A stretch of 64,000 nt of DNA from Actinomyces faecalis (GCF_013184985.2 NZ_CP063418.1:310001-374000); one strand, 5' to 3'; shown: positions 34,995 through 43,377, numbered from the stretch's first letter. Notes: a model not told the origin generated them from the sequence alone. Numbers and translations: made by a program.

Positions 34995-35312
34995 TCAGGG
35001 ACGAGTCTGTCTCCTCCGTCGAGGGTCCCACAAGGCCTCAGGGATGAGACGTCGCGGTGTTCGGGCTCCTCCTTGAGGAGGAGCGGAGACTGAGGCGACT
35101 GGCACGGTGGGTGCGGCCTCCTGGTCCTGGAGCGCGTCGGTCTCCTCCCGCGCCAGCGCCTCACTGAGCTGCCGCCCGCCTCCCTCGGTCAGGGCCTGGC
35201 GCCAGGGTGTCGTGACGAGCTGCAGGGCGCCGTCGGCGTCGAGCAGGACCGCGCGCACGCTGGTGGTGCTGGCAGGAGGGGCGGGAACGGGTGGAACGAC
35301 GGGCTCGCTCAC
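34995..35312 (-). pseudogene. Truncated HAD-superfamily hydrolase N-terminus
   Basis: A short frame of up to 105 residues from GTG 35312. It contains RAVLLDADGALQLVTTPWRQAL, which fits HAD motif I (DxDG) and the following Trp, and then a stretch like the HAD cap entry (LSEALAREETDAL). Motifs II-IV are missing and the rest is low-complexity, so this looks like the start of a decayed gene. The 20-bp palindrome copy 2 lies within its 3' part. It could instead be a real small protein. Confidence 0.4.
35065..35084. promoter_or_regulatory. 20-bp palindrome, copy 2 (9-2-9), possible operator
   Basis: GCTCCTCCT-TG-AGGAGGAGC, differing from copy 1 at 5604-5623 only in its centre. It lies about 100 bp upstream of gtrA, in the region divergent from the M18 aminopeptidase gene. 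Confidence 0.55.
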
Positions 35313-35376
35313 AGCCCGATCATGCCCTGAGCCCGGTGCCACCGTCTGCCGGGGCATCGGTGACACACTTGAGGAC

Positions 35377-36795
35377 ATGTCAGCGCGTACCTACAGCCAG
35401 ACCCTGCACGACGTCGACGCCTACACGATCTCGCTCACGGACCTCGTCGTCTCCTCCCCGACCTCCTACCACGCCGTCGCCGCCGTCGCAGCGCGTCTGG
35501 ACGCCGTCGGCTTCAGCCAGGTGGACGAGAGACGTACCTGGAGCGAGGTCCCGGCGCGCGGCTACGTCCTGCGCGACGGCGCGGTCATCGCCTGGATGCT
35601 GCCCGACTCACCTAGCCAGCACACCGGCCTGAGGATCCTGGGGGCACACACCGACTCTCCTGCCCTCAAGCTCAAGCCCGCCGCGGCCGCCACGAGCCAC
35701 GGCTTCCAGCTCGTCAACGCCGAGGTCTACGGCGGTCCGCTGCTCAGCTCCTTCCTCGACCGTGAGCTGGGCCTGGCCGGTCGGCTGGTCACTCGCGACG
35801 GCGAGGTCCGCCTCGTGCGCACCGGACCGGTCGCACGGGTGGCGCAGGTGGCCCCGCACCTGGACCGCGGGGTCAACGAGTCCCTCCACCTCGACCCTCA
35901 GGCCAACCTCCTGCCGCTGTGGACGCTCCTGGACGACGCCGAGGGGGCGCCCGCAGGCGCTGCCTGTGAGGCTGCCGGGCGCACGAGCTCGGCCACCCGC
36001 CACGACGACGCCGCCTCTCGCGGCGAGCGTGGCGCCGTCGAGGAGTACCTGTGCGAGCTGGCCGGTATCGACCCGGCCGATCTCGCCTTCCACGACGTCC
36101 TCACCTTCCCCACCGAGGCTCCCGCCCGCTTCGGCAGGCACGGGGAGTTCCTCGCCTCCTCGCGCCTGGACAACCTCTCCTCGGTCAGCGCGGGCCTGGT
36201 GGCCCTGGAGGCGCTGGCCGCCGGGGACGGGGCCTCCTGGGACGCGGCAGGTGCGCGTGACGCCATCGTCTTCGTGGCCAACGACCACGAGGAGGTGGGC
36301 TCACAGTCCCGCTCGGGCGCGGCAGGTCCCTTCCTGGAGCAGGTGCTGGACCGACTAGCCGGTGCCATGGGCTTCAACGGTGACGCGCGCCAGGCGCTTC
36401 TGGCCCGCTCGGTGTGCGTGAGCGCGGACGCCGGGCACTCGGTCCACCCCGAGTACGCCCAGCTGCACGACCCTGTGGTCCAGCCCCTGCTCAACCGCGG
36501 GCCCCTGACCAAGATCAACGCCCGACAGCGTTACGCCACCGACGCGGTCGGCGTCGCGGTGTGGGAGCGGGCGTGCCAGGCAGCCGGTGTGCCCTCGCAG
36601 AGCTTCGTGTCCAACAACGCCGTGGCCTGCGGCACGACGATCGGCCCGATCACGGCCGCGCGTCTGGGTGTGACCACGGTCGACATCGGTCAGCCACTGC
36701 TGTCCATGCACTCCCTGCGTGAGATGTGCGGCGTCGAGGACGGCCCCTGGATGGCTCAGGCGATCCGAGCCTACTGGGCAGGGGACCAGGCGTGA
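35377..36795 (+). CDS. M18-family metallo-aminopeptidase
   Basis: Zinc aminopeptidase of the aspartyl aminopeptidase family, 472 residues, cytosolic. The metal-binding motifs are GAHTDSPALKLKP, then SSRLDNLSSV, ANDHEEVGSQSRSGA and DAGHSVHPEY, and the C-terminal VACGTTIGPITAARLGVTTVDIGQPLLSMHSLRE is typical. The ATG follows GAGGA closely, or CACACT 7 nt upstream could act as a -10. Its stop overlaps the start of the ychJ-like gene (GTGA), so the two are coupled. Confidence 0.94.
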   Translation: MSARTYSQTLHDVDAYTISLTDLVVSSPTSYHAVAAVAARLDAVGFSQVDERRTWSEVPARGYVLRDGAVIAWMLPDSPSQHTGLRILGAHTDSPALKLKPAAAATSHGFQLVNAEVYGGPLLSSFLDRELGLAGRLVTRDGEVRLVRTGPVARVAQVAPHLDRGVNESLHLDPQANLLPLWTLLDDAEGAPAGAACEAAGRTSSATRHDDAASRGERGAVEEYLCELAGIDPADLAFHDVLTFPTEAPARFGRHGEFLASSRLDNLSSVSAGLVALEALAAGDGASWDAAGARDAIVFVANDHEEVGSQSRSGAAGPFLEQVLDRLAGAMGFNGDARQALLARSVCVSADAGHSVHPEYAQLHDPVVQPLLNRGPLTKINARQRYATDAVGVAVWERACQAAGVPSQSFVSNNAVACGTTIGPITAARLGVTTVDIGQPLLSMHSLREMCGVEDGPWMAQAIRAYWAGDQA

Positions 36796-37229
36796 GTCCT
36801 GAGCGTGTGCTGCGCGCCGGGGCCGGGGCGGCAGAGCCCTGCCCCTGCGGCAGCGGCCGGGCATTCGGGCAGTGCTGTCAGGCCCTGCTCGACGGCGAGA
36901 GCGCACCCAGTGCCGAGGCGCTCATGCGATCGCGCTACACCGCCTTCGCCCTGGGCGACGAGGACCACCTCTTCCGGACCTGGTGGCCGCGCACCAGGCC
37001 AGAGGGCCCCTACTGCCACCCTGGTACGCGGTGGACCGGGCTGGAGGTCGAGGAGACCGTTGGCGGTGGGAGCCAGGCAGTCGACGGCGAGGAGGCCGTC
37101 GTGACCTTCACGGCGAGCTTCCTGACCTCTGACCTCAGGGGCCGGGTCGTGGCGGACCAGATGCGCGAGCGCTCGACCTTCCGTAAGCGTGCCGGACGCT
37201 GGTTCTACGTCGACGGCCAGGCGCTGTGA
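36792..37229 (+). CDS. YchJ/UPF0225-family SEC-C motif protein
   Basis: 145 residues. The N-terminal zinc-binding SEC-C-like motif is PCPCGSGRAFGQCCQ, followed by the NTF2-like YchJ domain: SAEALMRSRYTAFALGDEDHLFRTW, THPxTR-like HPGTRWTGLEV, VTFTASF and the FRKRAGRWFYVDG end. The function of the family is unknown. The GTG overlaps the aminopeptidase stop by four bases, indicating translational coupling. Confidence 0.9.
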   Translation: MSPERVLRAGAGAAEPCPCGSGRAFGQCCQALLDGESAPSAEALMRSRYTAFALGDEDHLFRTWWPRTRPEGPYCHPGTRWTGLEVEETVGGGSQAVDGEEAVVTFTASFLTSDLRGRVVADQMRERSTFRKRAGRWFYVDGQAL

Positions 37230-37231
37230 AC

Positions 37232-37275
37232 GACGCGGGCGGGGCCGAGGCCGGTACCTCTGCCCCGCCCGCGTC
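37232..37275. terminator. Bidirectional hairpin between ychJ-like and OYE genes
   Basis: Arms 37232-37245 and 37262-37275 are perfect 14-bp complements, extended inside by GAGG/CCTC after one mismatch, leaving a 6-nt loop. Lies between convergent genes. Confidence 0.75.
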
Positions 37276-37302
37276 CTGAGACTCAGGGTCCCCAGACGGT
37301 GG

Positions 37303-38427
37303 TCAGCGCCAGGCCCCGCGCCAGTAGGGCAGCGGGAAGCCGGCCCTGTCCCACTCGTTGACGCCGAGCTCGTGGGCCCAGCGCAACGGGGCGTAGGGAT
37401 CCCTCAGCGCGTAGCGGCCCACGGCGACGGCGTCGGCCTGGCCCGTCATGACCACCTGCTCGGCCTGGGGACCGTTCTCGATGAGCCCGACGGCGATGAC
37501 GACCGGCGCGCTGCCGCCCGGCGTCGTCATCCCTGCCACGGCCTGCTTGACCTCAGCGGCGAAGCGCACCTGGTAGCCCGGTCCGACCGGGAAGCGGGCC
37601 GGTACGTTGCCCGAGGTCGAGACGTGCAGGACGTCAGCGCCCTGGGCCACGAGCTGGCGGGAGAGCTCGGCCGTGTCCGCGCTGGTCAGCCCGCCCTCGG
37701 CCCAGTCCGTGGCGGACAGGCGGATCCCGATGACCGTGTCCGGGCCTACTGCCTCGCGCACGGCGGCCACGGTCTCCAGGGCCAGCCGGCTCCGGCCCTC
37801 GGGCGAGCCGCCGTAGGCGTCAGTGCGGTGGTTGGACAGGGGCGAGAGGAACTGGTGGATGAGGTAGCCGTGGGCGCCGTGCAGCTCGACGAGGTCGTAC
37901 CCGGCCTCGACGGCATGGCGGGCTGCGGAGGCGAAGGCGGCGATCGTCTCGCGGACCTCCTCCAGGCTCATCTCGCGCGGGGTGGCGTGACCGGGGTAGG
38001 GGTCGGCGCTCGGCGCCACGAGGTCCCAGCCCTCCAGGGTGGCTGCGCGGCCGGTGGCGGTGCCGTCAGCGGCAGGACGCCACGGTGGTGTGCCAGCCTT
38101 GCGCCCGCCGTGACCGAGCTGGACGCCGGCCAGGGCGCCGCCGGCGTGGATCGCGTCCACGACCCTGCGGTGGGCAGGGACCTGCGAGTCCTCCCACAGG
38201 CCGAGGTCAGCCGGGGACAGGCGGCCGTTGGCGGTGACCGCCGTGGCCTCGACGATGACGGTACCGAAGCCTCCGGCTGCCCGCGTCCCGTAGTGCAGGA
38301 CGTGGAAGTCGGTGGGGCGCCCGTCGCCCGCCTCGACGCAGTACATGCACATCGGGGGCAGCACCAGGCGGTTGCGGGCCTGGCGGTGACGAAGGGACAG
38401 AGGCTCAAGCAGGAGGGGGTCACTCAT
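37303..38427 (-). CDS. NADH:flavin oxidoreductase, old yellow enzyme (YqjM-like)
   Basis: FMN-dependent ene-reductase of 374 residues that reduces activated C=C bonds. Landmarks include the N-terminal NRLVLPPMCMYCVEAGDG with the YqjM-type Cys, the barrel motif VQLGHGGRKAG, ELHGAHGYLIHQFLSPLSNHRTDAYGGS with the active-site His pair and Tyr, and the FMN-phosphate end region AVGRYALRDPYAPLRWAHELG. TAGCGT ends 7 nt before the ATG. It is transcribed divergently from patatin 2. Confidence 0.93.
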   Translation of the reverse strand: MSDPLLLEPLSLRHRQARNRLVLPPMCMYCVEAGDGRPTDFHVLHYGTRAAGGFGTVIVEATAVTANGRLSPADLGLWEDSQVPAHRRVVDAIHAGGALAGVQLGHGGRKAGTPPWRPAADGTATGRAATLEGWDLVAPSADPYPGHATPREMSLEEVRETIAAFASAARHAVEAGYDLVELHGAHGYLIHQFLSPLSNHRTDAYGGSPEGRSRLALETVAAVREAVGPDTVIGIRLSATDWAEGGLTSADTAELSRQLVAQGADVLHVSTSGNVPARFPVGPGYQVRFAAEVKQAVAGMTTPGGSAPVVIAVGLIENGPQAEQVVMTGQADAVAVGRYALRDPYAPLRWAHELGVNEWDRAGFPLPYWRGAWR

Positions 38428-38434
38428 GCCGTTC

Positions 38435-38440
38435 ACGCTA
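38435..38440 (-). promoter_or_regulatory. -10-like hexamer TAGCGT for the OYE gene
   Basis: On the minus strand it ends 7 nt before the ATG at 38427; likely leaderless. Confidence 0.5.
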
Positions 38441-38474
38441 CGCGAGCGCTGGTGGCGAGGGCAGAGAGCCTCGA

Positions 38475-38480
38475 TACGCT
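38475..38480 (+). promoter_or_regulatory. -10-like hexamer TACGCT for the patatin 2 gene
   Basis: Ends 7 nt before the ATG at 38488. A GAGGG between them could alternatively serve as a weak ribosome binding site. Confidence 0.4.
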
Positions 38481-38487
38481 GAGGGCG

Positions 38488-39438
38488 ATGTGCGCTCAGC
38501 CCTTGTCCGTCCCTGCCCGCCCTGTCCCCTTCGGCCAGCCCGGCCACGCGCCTGCGCCTGTCTCCCGGCAGGTCGAGGACGTGGCCCTGGTCTTCGAGGG
38601 CGGCGGCATGCGTGGGGCCTACACCGCTGCACTGGTCCAGGTCATGCTGGAGGCGGGGCTCGCCTTCCCCTGGGTCGGTGGGATCTCGGCGGGGGCGACC
38701 CACACCGTCAACATGGTCTCCCGTGACCTGTGGCGCACGCGCGAGGCCTTCGTGCGGCTGACCACGGACCCGCAGGCCGGCGGCTGGGGCAGCTTCGCCA
38801 GGCGTCAGGGCTACTTCAACTCCGAGCACATCTACCAGCACACGGCCCGGCCGGATGAGTCCATCCCCTGTGACCTGCCGGCCTTCACCGCCTCGACCTC
38901 CCAGGTGCGTATCGGGGCCTTCCGTTGCGACACCGGGGAGGAGGTCTACTGGGGAGCGGAGGACATGGCGACGCTGGAGGCGCTGACGACCCGCTGCCAG
39001 GCCTCCTCGTCCATGCCCGTGCTCATGCCGACCGTCTCCATCGACGGCGTGCCCTACCTCGACGGCGCGCTGGGCCCCACCGGGGGCTTTGCCACCGACG
39101 CCGCGGCAGCCTCCGGCTACGAGCGCCTGCTCGTGGTCTCGACCCGGCCTGCGGGGTACCGCAAGCCGGAGCAGAAGCGGCCGGGTGCCTTCCGGCGCCT
39201 GTTCCGTCGCTACCCTGCGGTGGCGGAGGCCATCATCAACCGTCCGGCGAGCTACAACCGCACCATGGACGAGCTGGAGCAGGGGCGCCGTGAGGGACGC
39301 GTCTACCTCTACCAGCCCACGCGCATGCCGATCGAGAACGGCGAGCTGCGCTACGACCGGGTGGTCTCGGCCTACGAGGCCGGCCTGGCCCAGGCGCGCA
39401 ACGAGCTGCCGAGGATCATGGGCTTCCTGGGGCTGTGA
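38488..39438 (+). CDS. Patatin-like phospholipase (YjjU-like)
   Basis: 316-residue predicted Ser/Asp lipid hydrolase. The oxyanion loop is LVFEGGGMRGAYTAALVQVML, the nucleophile Ser is in GGISAGATH, and the Asp in PYLDGALGPTGG. It belongs to the YjjU subgroup by its length and its ASSSMPVLMPTVSIDG stretch. There is no signal peptide. It ends 10 bases before the convergent Nudix gene. A much longer open frame reads in from 37189 but is antisense to the OYE gene there. Confidence 0.92.
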   Translation: MCAQPLSVPARPVPFGQPGHAPAPVSRQVEDVALVFEGGGMRGAYTAALVQVMLEAGLAFPWVGGISAGATHTVNMVSRDLWRTREAFVRLTTDPQAGGWGSFARRQGYFNSEHIYQHTARPDESIPCDLPAFTASTSQVRIGAFRCDTGEEVYWGAEDMATLEALTTRCQASSSMPVLMPTVSIDGVPYLDGALGPTGGFATDAAAASGYERLLVVSTRPAGYRKPEQKRPGAFRRLFRRYPAVAEAIINRPASYNRTMDELEQGRREGRVYLYQPTRMPIENGELRYDRVVSAYEAGLAQARNELPRIMGFLGL

Positions 39439-39448
39439 GCCGTCGGTC

Positions 39449-39997
39449 TCAGCCCTGAGCCGGTCCGTGGTCGCGGGCCGTGACGTAGCGGTCGATCTCC
39501 TCGCCGACGAATCCGAAGACCGTCACGGCCGGGACCTGGGGCCCGCCGTCGAGCTCGGCCGCCAGGAGGCTGAGGACCGCCCGCTCGTGGGGCGGCACCT
39601 TCTCGGGCAGGGCGTCCAGGGGCCACCAGGACAGCCCCGCGTTCTTCTCGCTCTCACGCACCTGCGGCTGGCCGGACCAGTGCCGCAGGGTGAAGAAGAA
39701 GTCCACCCGCTGCTCCAGGGGTGCGCCTCCGACGTCGTTGGACCGGTGCGTCGCCGTCAGCGGCCGTAGCTCCGCCAGGTCGACGACGACGCCCACCTCC
39801 TCCGCCGCCTCACGCACCGCCGTGGTCAGGACGCTCTCGCCGTCCTCGACGTGCCCGGCCACGCCACAGGCCCAGTACCCGTCCATGTACCCGGTGCCGC
39901 GGCGTAGCTGGAGGAGGACCTGGGGACGTCCGGTGGCGTCAGCGCGTAGCAGGTAGACGTAGGCGGCAGGGACGAGGGAGAAGGAGCGGACGGCCAT
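39449..39997 (-). CDS. Nudix hydrolase
   Basis: 182 residues; hydrolyses a nucleoside-diphosphate-linked compound. The Nudix box is complete: GHVEDGESVLTTAVREAAEEVGV (G-x5-E-x7-RE-x2-EE-xGU form). The preceding VLLQLRRGTGYMDGYWACGVAG matches the sanitising/IPP-isomerase-like subgroup, but the substrate is not predictable. TACCGT ends 6 nt before the ATG. Confidence 0.92.
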   Translation of the reverse strand: MAVRSFSLVPAAYVYLLRADATGRPQVLLQLRRGTGYMDGYWACGVAGHVEDGESVLTTAVREAAEEVGVVVDLAELRPLTATHRSNDVGGAPLEQRVDFFFTLRHWSGQPQVRESEKNAGLSWWPLDALPEKVPPHERAVLSLLAAELDGGPQVPAVTVFGFVGEEIDRYVTARDHGPAQG

Positions 39998-40003
39998 GGC
40001 GTC

Positions 40004-40009
40004 ACGGTA
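40004..40009 (-). promoter_or_regulatory. -10-like hexamer TACCGT for the Nudix gene
   Basis: On the minus strand it ends 6 nt before the ATG at 39997. Confidence 0.5.
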
Positions 40010-40056
40010 CGCGCTACGGGTGGCCGACGGTGGGCGGCCGGCTGGACCTGGACGGG

Positions 40057-41157
40057 CTAGCGGCAGGCCCGGACCAGGGCGAGCAGCTCCCCGGCCCGCT
40101 CGGGCTGGTCGGTCGGTAGCGTGACGACGGCGGGCCAGGGACGTGGGTCGGAGTCACCCTCTGGCCGCTCCCAGGTCACCGGTCCCCACAGCGCGGCCTC
40201 GGACAGGGCGGTGCGTAGCCGGACGACGGCGTCCTCCTCGCCTTCCAGGGCGAGGCACCCTGCGCTCAGGGCTGGCAGGAGCCGCAAGCGGCTCCGGCTC
40301 GTGCGCAGGGCCTGCGCCAGCTCCTGACGCAGCCCAGCACTGTGGCGACGCCGCTCGAGGGCCACGCCTGTGCTGGCGAGCACGCGGTGCGTCAGCGCGC
40401 TCGCGGCGCGAGGCTCCATCGCTCGCTCGACGGCGTCCTCGTGGGTCTCGGTCAGGCGGCAGACCTCCAGGCGCTCCTTCTGAGCCTGTGGTGACAGGCG
40501 CGCCGAGGCTCCGGTACCGGGGGCGGTACGGGACGCCAGTGTCCTGGTGAGTCTTGCCTGAGCCGAGAGAGCCTGCCGTCCCAGGGACTCGATCGCGCTG
40601 TCGCTGCCGCGGCTCGTGGCGGTGCGGGCCAGCTGGTCCAGACGGGCGGCCAGATGGCCGTCGCACCATGCCAGGGACGCGCCGTCGGGAACAGGTAGGA
40701 GCTTGCGGGTGCTTGCCAGTGCTACCTGCCAGGGCCCCGGAGGGAGGACCGGGGAGGAGGTGAGGAGCTCAGGGCGCTCCAGGAGCGAGTGCGTGGCGTC
40801 GAGGATGACGGTGCTGTCCGCCTGGTGCGCCTGCTCCAGGGCGTGCAGCAGAGCGGGCCTGGCTGAGGCGCCGTAGGTCTCGCAGTGCAGGACGGCCGCG
40901 CCCGGCTCCTCGTGCAGGGCGTTGGAGAGGTCAGTGGGATCAAGGAGAAGGTCGTCGGCGACGTCGACCAGACGCAGGTGCATTCCTTCGAGCGCGAAGG
41001 GAGCGAGCATCGTCTGGCAGGAGTAGCGCGGTGCGAGCACCGTGCGGGTCCCGGTGCCGCGCAGGGCGCAGGCGACGAGGCTGAGAGCCTGCTTGCCGTT
41101 GCCGACCAGCGTGCCGCTGTGCCGGCCTGGTGGGGAGGAGGGGACGGCGTCAGGCAC
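40057..41157 (-). CDS. PLP-dependent fold-type I (DegT/aminotransferase-like) protein
   Basis: 366 residues. The N-terminal VGNGKQALSLVACALRG-TRTVLAPRYSCQTMLAPFAL resembles the cofactor-phosphate and substrate region of DegT/DnrJ-type aminotransferases; VILDATHSLLERPELL supplies the Asp that contacts the PLP nitrogen, and WQVALASTRKLLPVPDG the Schiff-base Lys. The C-terminal half is divergent. The substrate is unknown and no biosynthetic cluster surrounds it. TACGGT ends 6 nt before the GTG at 41157, which decides the start; the frame is open upstream to 41316. Confidence 0.7.
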   Translation of the reverse strand: MPDAVPSSPPGRHSGTLVGNGKQALSLVACALRGTGTRTVLAPRYSCQTMLAPFALEGMHLRLVDVADDLLLDPTDLSNALHEEPGAAVLHCETYGASARPALLHALEQAHQADSTVILDATHSLLERPELLTSSPVLPPGPWQVALASTRKLLPVPDGASLAWCDGHLAARLDQLARTATSRGSDSAIESLGRQALSAQARLTRTLASRTAPGTGASARLSPQAQKERLEVCRLTETHEDAVERAMEPRAASALTHRVLASTGVALERRRHSAGLRQELAQALRTSRSRLRLLPALSAGCLALEGEEDAVVRLRTALSEAALWGPVTWERPEGDSDPRPWPAVVTLPTDQPERAGELLALVRACR

Positions 41158-41163
41158 GTCTGA

Positions 41164-41169
41164 ACCGTA
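41164..41169 (-). promoter_or_regulatory. -10-like hexamer TACGGT for the PLP-enzyme gene
   Basis: On the minus strand it ends 6 nt before the GTG at 41157. Confidence 0.45.
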
Positions 41170-41326
41170 CGCCGTCGTCGGAGGACGAACGCTGTGGCCC
41201 CGCCGAGGCGCACGCGGTTGGTGAGGGCCTGGGTAGTCGGTCAGTGCGTGACGACGACGGCTGGGCGTGGCAGCATGCCGGTCAGGAGACGCCGTGCAGG
41301 AGCGGCGCGAGAGCACGGAGGCGGCA

Positions 41327-42310
41327 ATGAGGACCGAGACGACCTACCTGGTGGCGCGTGATGGCAAGCGGCTGTTCGTCCGTGCCTGGCTCCCCGACGA
41401 CGTCGCCCCCTTCGTCCTGCAGGCGGGCTCGGAACGGGCCTCGTCGAGGACGGCACAGCCTCGTGCGGTCATTCAGCTTGAGCACGGGATGGCGGAGCAC
41501 TCCGGTCGGTACGAGCGCTTCGCGTCTGCCGCGACGCAGGCTGGCTACGTGGTCGTGGCCGACGACCACCGCGGGCACGGAGGCACGATCGACGCCCCTG
41601 ACGAGCAGGGGCACACCGACGACAACGACGGGTGGGACCTCGTTCTCAGCGACCTCAGCGTGGTCCGCGAGGCGATCGACGCCGCCTGGCCCTCGGCGCC
41701 GGTGGTCCTCCTGGGCCACTCCTGGGGGTCGATGCTCGTGCGCGGCTGGGTCGCCTCTCAGGGTGAGCAGTCGCGTCTGGCGGGGCTGATTGCCATGGGC
41801 ACGATGGCCAGCCCAGGCCTGCTGGGCCCGATCGGTACGCGGCTGGCTCGTGCCGAGGCGAGGCTGCGCGGTCCTCGTCACCCCTCCGCCCTGCTTGAGA
41901 AGCAGGCCTTTGCCGCCAACAACAAGCCCTTTGCGCCGGTGCGCACGGACTACGACTGGCTCAGCCGGGACCAGGCCGAGGTCGACCGCTACGTTGAGGA
42001 CCCGTTGAGCGGCCAGCGCTGCACGGCCTCCTTCTACCGGGACCTGACTCGTGGGGCGGTCGCCGTCAACCGGCCGCAGGCTTTCGCGGCTGTCCCGCGT
42101 GGGCTGCCGGTGCTCGTGGTCTCTGGTGACCACGACCCGGTCGGGGGTATGGGACGGGGCGTGCGCCGGGTCGCGACCGACCTGCGTCGTGCGGGCGTGA
42201 GGGACGTCACCCTGCGTCTGTACCCTGAGGCGCGGCACGAGCTGCTCAATGAGACCAACCGTGATGAGGTCACGAGTGACCTGCTTCGGTGGATCGGTCG
42301 TCTGGTCTGA
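41327..42310 (+). CDS. Alpha/beta hydrolase, monoacylglycerol lipase-like
   Basis: 327 residues of the Hydrolase_4/lysophospholipase type. Family motifs are IQLEHGMAEHSGRYERFA, DDHRGHGGT, nucleophile elbow LLGHSWGSMLVRGW, catalytic Asp in SGDHDPVGGMG and His in YPEARHELLNETNRD. The ATG has GGAGG 5 nt upstream. No signal peptide, so lipid turnover would be intracellular. Followed by bioY on the same strand, which appears to have its own promoter. Confidence 0.9.
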   Translation: MRTETTYLVARDGKRLFVRAWLPDDVAPFVLQAGSERASSRTAQPRAVIQLEHGMAEHSGRYERFASAATQAGYVVVADDHRGHGGTIDAPDEQGHTDDNDGWDLVLSDLSVVREAIDAAWPSAPVVLLGHSWGSMLVRGWVASQGEQSRLAGLIAMGTMASPGLLGPIGTRLARAEARLRGPRHPSALLEKQAFAANNKPFAPVRTDYDWLSRDQAEVDRYVEDPLSGQRCTASFYRDLTRGAVAVNRPQAFAAVPRGLPVLVVSGDHDPVGGMGRGVRRVATDLRRAGVRDVTLRLYPEARHELLNETNRDEVTSDLLRWIGRLV

Positions 42311-42400
42311 GTACCGGCTGCTGGCGCTCTTGTGGGAGTCCACAAGGATCGGGTTGCGTGCTCGGCGTGATCCTGTGACGTCGGCACGTACACCCTCACC

Positions 42401-42406
42401 TACGGT
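42401..42406 (+). promoter_or_regulatory. -10-like hexamer TACGGT for bioY
   Basis: Ends 6 nt before the ATG at 42413; no Shine-Dalgarno sequence between. Confidence 0.5.
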
Positions 42407-42412
42407 TGTGCC

Positions 42413-43036
42413 ATGAGTACAGATCAGACTTCTTCCTCCCTGACGCGTTGTGCTGGAACGGCTCAAGGTGGGCTGGGGGTGCGTACGCAGACGCGCCTGC
42501 GTACGATCCTGGCCGAGGTGACCCAGGTCCTCGCGGGGACGGTGGCCATCGCCCTGATCGGCCAGGTCGCGCTGCCGCTGCCCTTCACTCCCGTGCCGGT
42601 CACGCTCGGCACCTTGGCGGTGCTCGGGGTGGGCAGCGTGCTCGGCTCACGACGGGCCCTGGCCTCGGTCGCGCTCTTCGTGCTGGCGGCCTGCCTCGGC
42701 GTGCCGGTGCTGGCGGGGTGGGGCAGCGGCGTGACCGCCTCCTTCGGGTACGTCCTGGGCTACGGGCTGGCGGCCGTCGTCGCCGGTCGCGGTACGACCT
42801 CCAAGGGCGACGACGGCCAGTGGGTGACGCCCACGGCCAGCCTGGACGGGCTGGCGCGTCGTGCGGTGCTTATGCTCGTCGCCTCCGCGCTCGTCTACGT
42901 CCCGGGCGTGCTGTGGCTCAAGGTGGCTACCGGTGCGGCGTGGGGTGCCGCGTTCTCGATGGGTGTCGCGCCCTTCGTCGTCGGCGACGTCCTCAAGTCC
43001 CTCGTCGCCGCACTGGTTCCGGCGCGACGCCGGTGA
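42413..43036 (+). CDS. bioY: Biotin transporter BioY (ECF S component)
   Basis: Membrane substrate-binding component for biotin uptake, 207 residues. After a ~40-residue polar N-terminus there are about six helices; the BioY pattern LIGQVALPLPFTPVPVTLGTLAVLGVGSVLGSRRAL and ACLGVPVLAGWGSGVTASFGYVLGYGLAA is unmistakable. No EcfA/EcfT genes are in the window, so it either works with shared ECF subunits elsewhere or alone. No biotin-regulator site was recognised upstream. Confidence 0.93.
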   Translation: MSTDQTSSSLTRCAGTAQGGLGVRTQTRLRTILAEVTQVLAGTVAIALIGQVALPLPFTPVPVTLGTLAVLGVGSVLGSRRALASVALFVLAACLGVPVLAGWGSGVTASFGYVLGYGLAAVVAGRGTTSKGDDGQWVTPTASLDGLARRAVLMLVASALVYVPGVLWLKVATGAAWGAAFSMGVAPFVVGDVLKSLVAALVPARRR

Positions 43037-43108
43037 ACGTGGCCTCACTGACTGACCGCATCTTGAGAATTGATGTCCGAATCTCGGAACCGAGTGCAGG
43101 AGTCTCCC

Positions 43109-43195
43109 GTGACCTCCCCAGTCGAACCCGTGACCACCTCTGTCTGTGAGGCTCCCCGTGGAGCCGTGAGCGACGAGGACCGCTCGGCGCCGTGA
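43109..43195 (+). CDS. Hypothetical small ORF (28 aa), first of a coupled pair
   Basis: GTG start preceded by AGGAG at 43098-43102, a proper ribosome binding site with 6-nt spacing. The product is polar and Pro/Val-rich (VTSPVEPVTTSVCEAPRG...). Its TGA shares a base with the ATG of the next small ORF (TGATG), a translational-coupling arrangement. No family is recognised. It may instead be the 5' part of one frameshifted gene. Confidence 0.3.
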   Translation: MTSPVEPVTTSVCEAPRGAVSDEDRSAP

Positions 43196-43317
43196 TGGAG
43201 ACTGCCCTGCCGGGTGCGGTCTTCTCGGTGTGGCGCAACCTCTCCGGCGCGCTGGTGGCGCTGTACTACCGCCACCGTGACAAGAACCCGGCGACCCGCG
43301 CCGTCGTCGAGCACTGA
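43195..43317 (+). CDS. Hypothetical small ORF (40 aa), second of a coupled pair
   Basis: Starts at the TGATG overlap with the preceding small ORF. The product has a short hydrophobic-aromatic centre (VWRNLSGALVALYYRHR) followed by a basic end and could lie on a membrane surface. No family is recognised. A hairpin at 43335-43377 follows closely, as expected for the end of a transcript. Confidence 0.35.
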   Translation: METALPGAVFSVWRNLSGALVALYYRHRDKNPATRAVVEH

Positions 43318-43334
43318 CTGCTGCTGTCCGGCAG

Positions 43335-43377
43335 GGGAGGGGTCGTAGGTCCTATGAACGGGCCTGCGGCCCCTCCC
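43335..43377 (+). terminator. Hairpin after bioY and the small ORFs
   Basis: GGGAGGGG (43335-43342) pairs with CCCCTCCC (43370-43377) around a 27-nt loop. Confidence 0.45.

Noticed and set aside
37189..38487. N-terminal extension of the patatin 2 frame by more than 400 codons
   Set aside because: That part is antisense to the old yellow enzyme gene, and a good start with a promoter-like hexamer exists at 38488.
42311..42412. Biotin-responsive regulator site before bioY
   Set aside because: No convincing BioQ, BioR or BirA-type inverted repeat was found in these bases.
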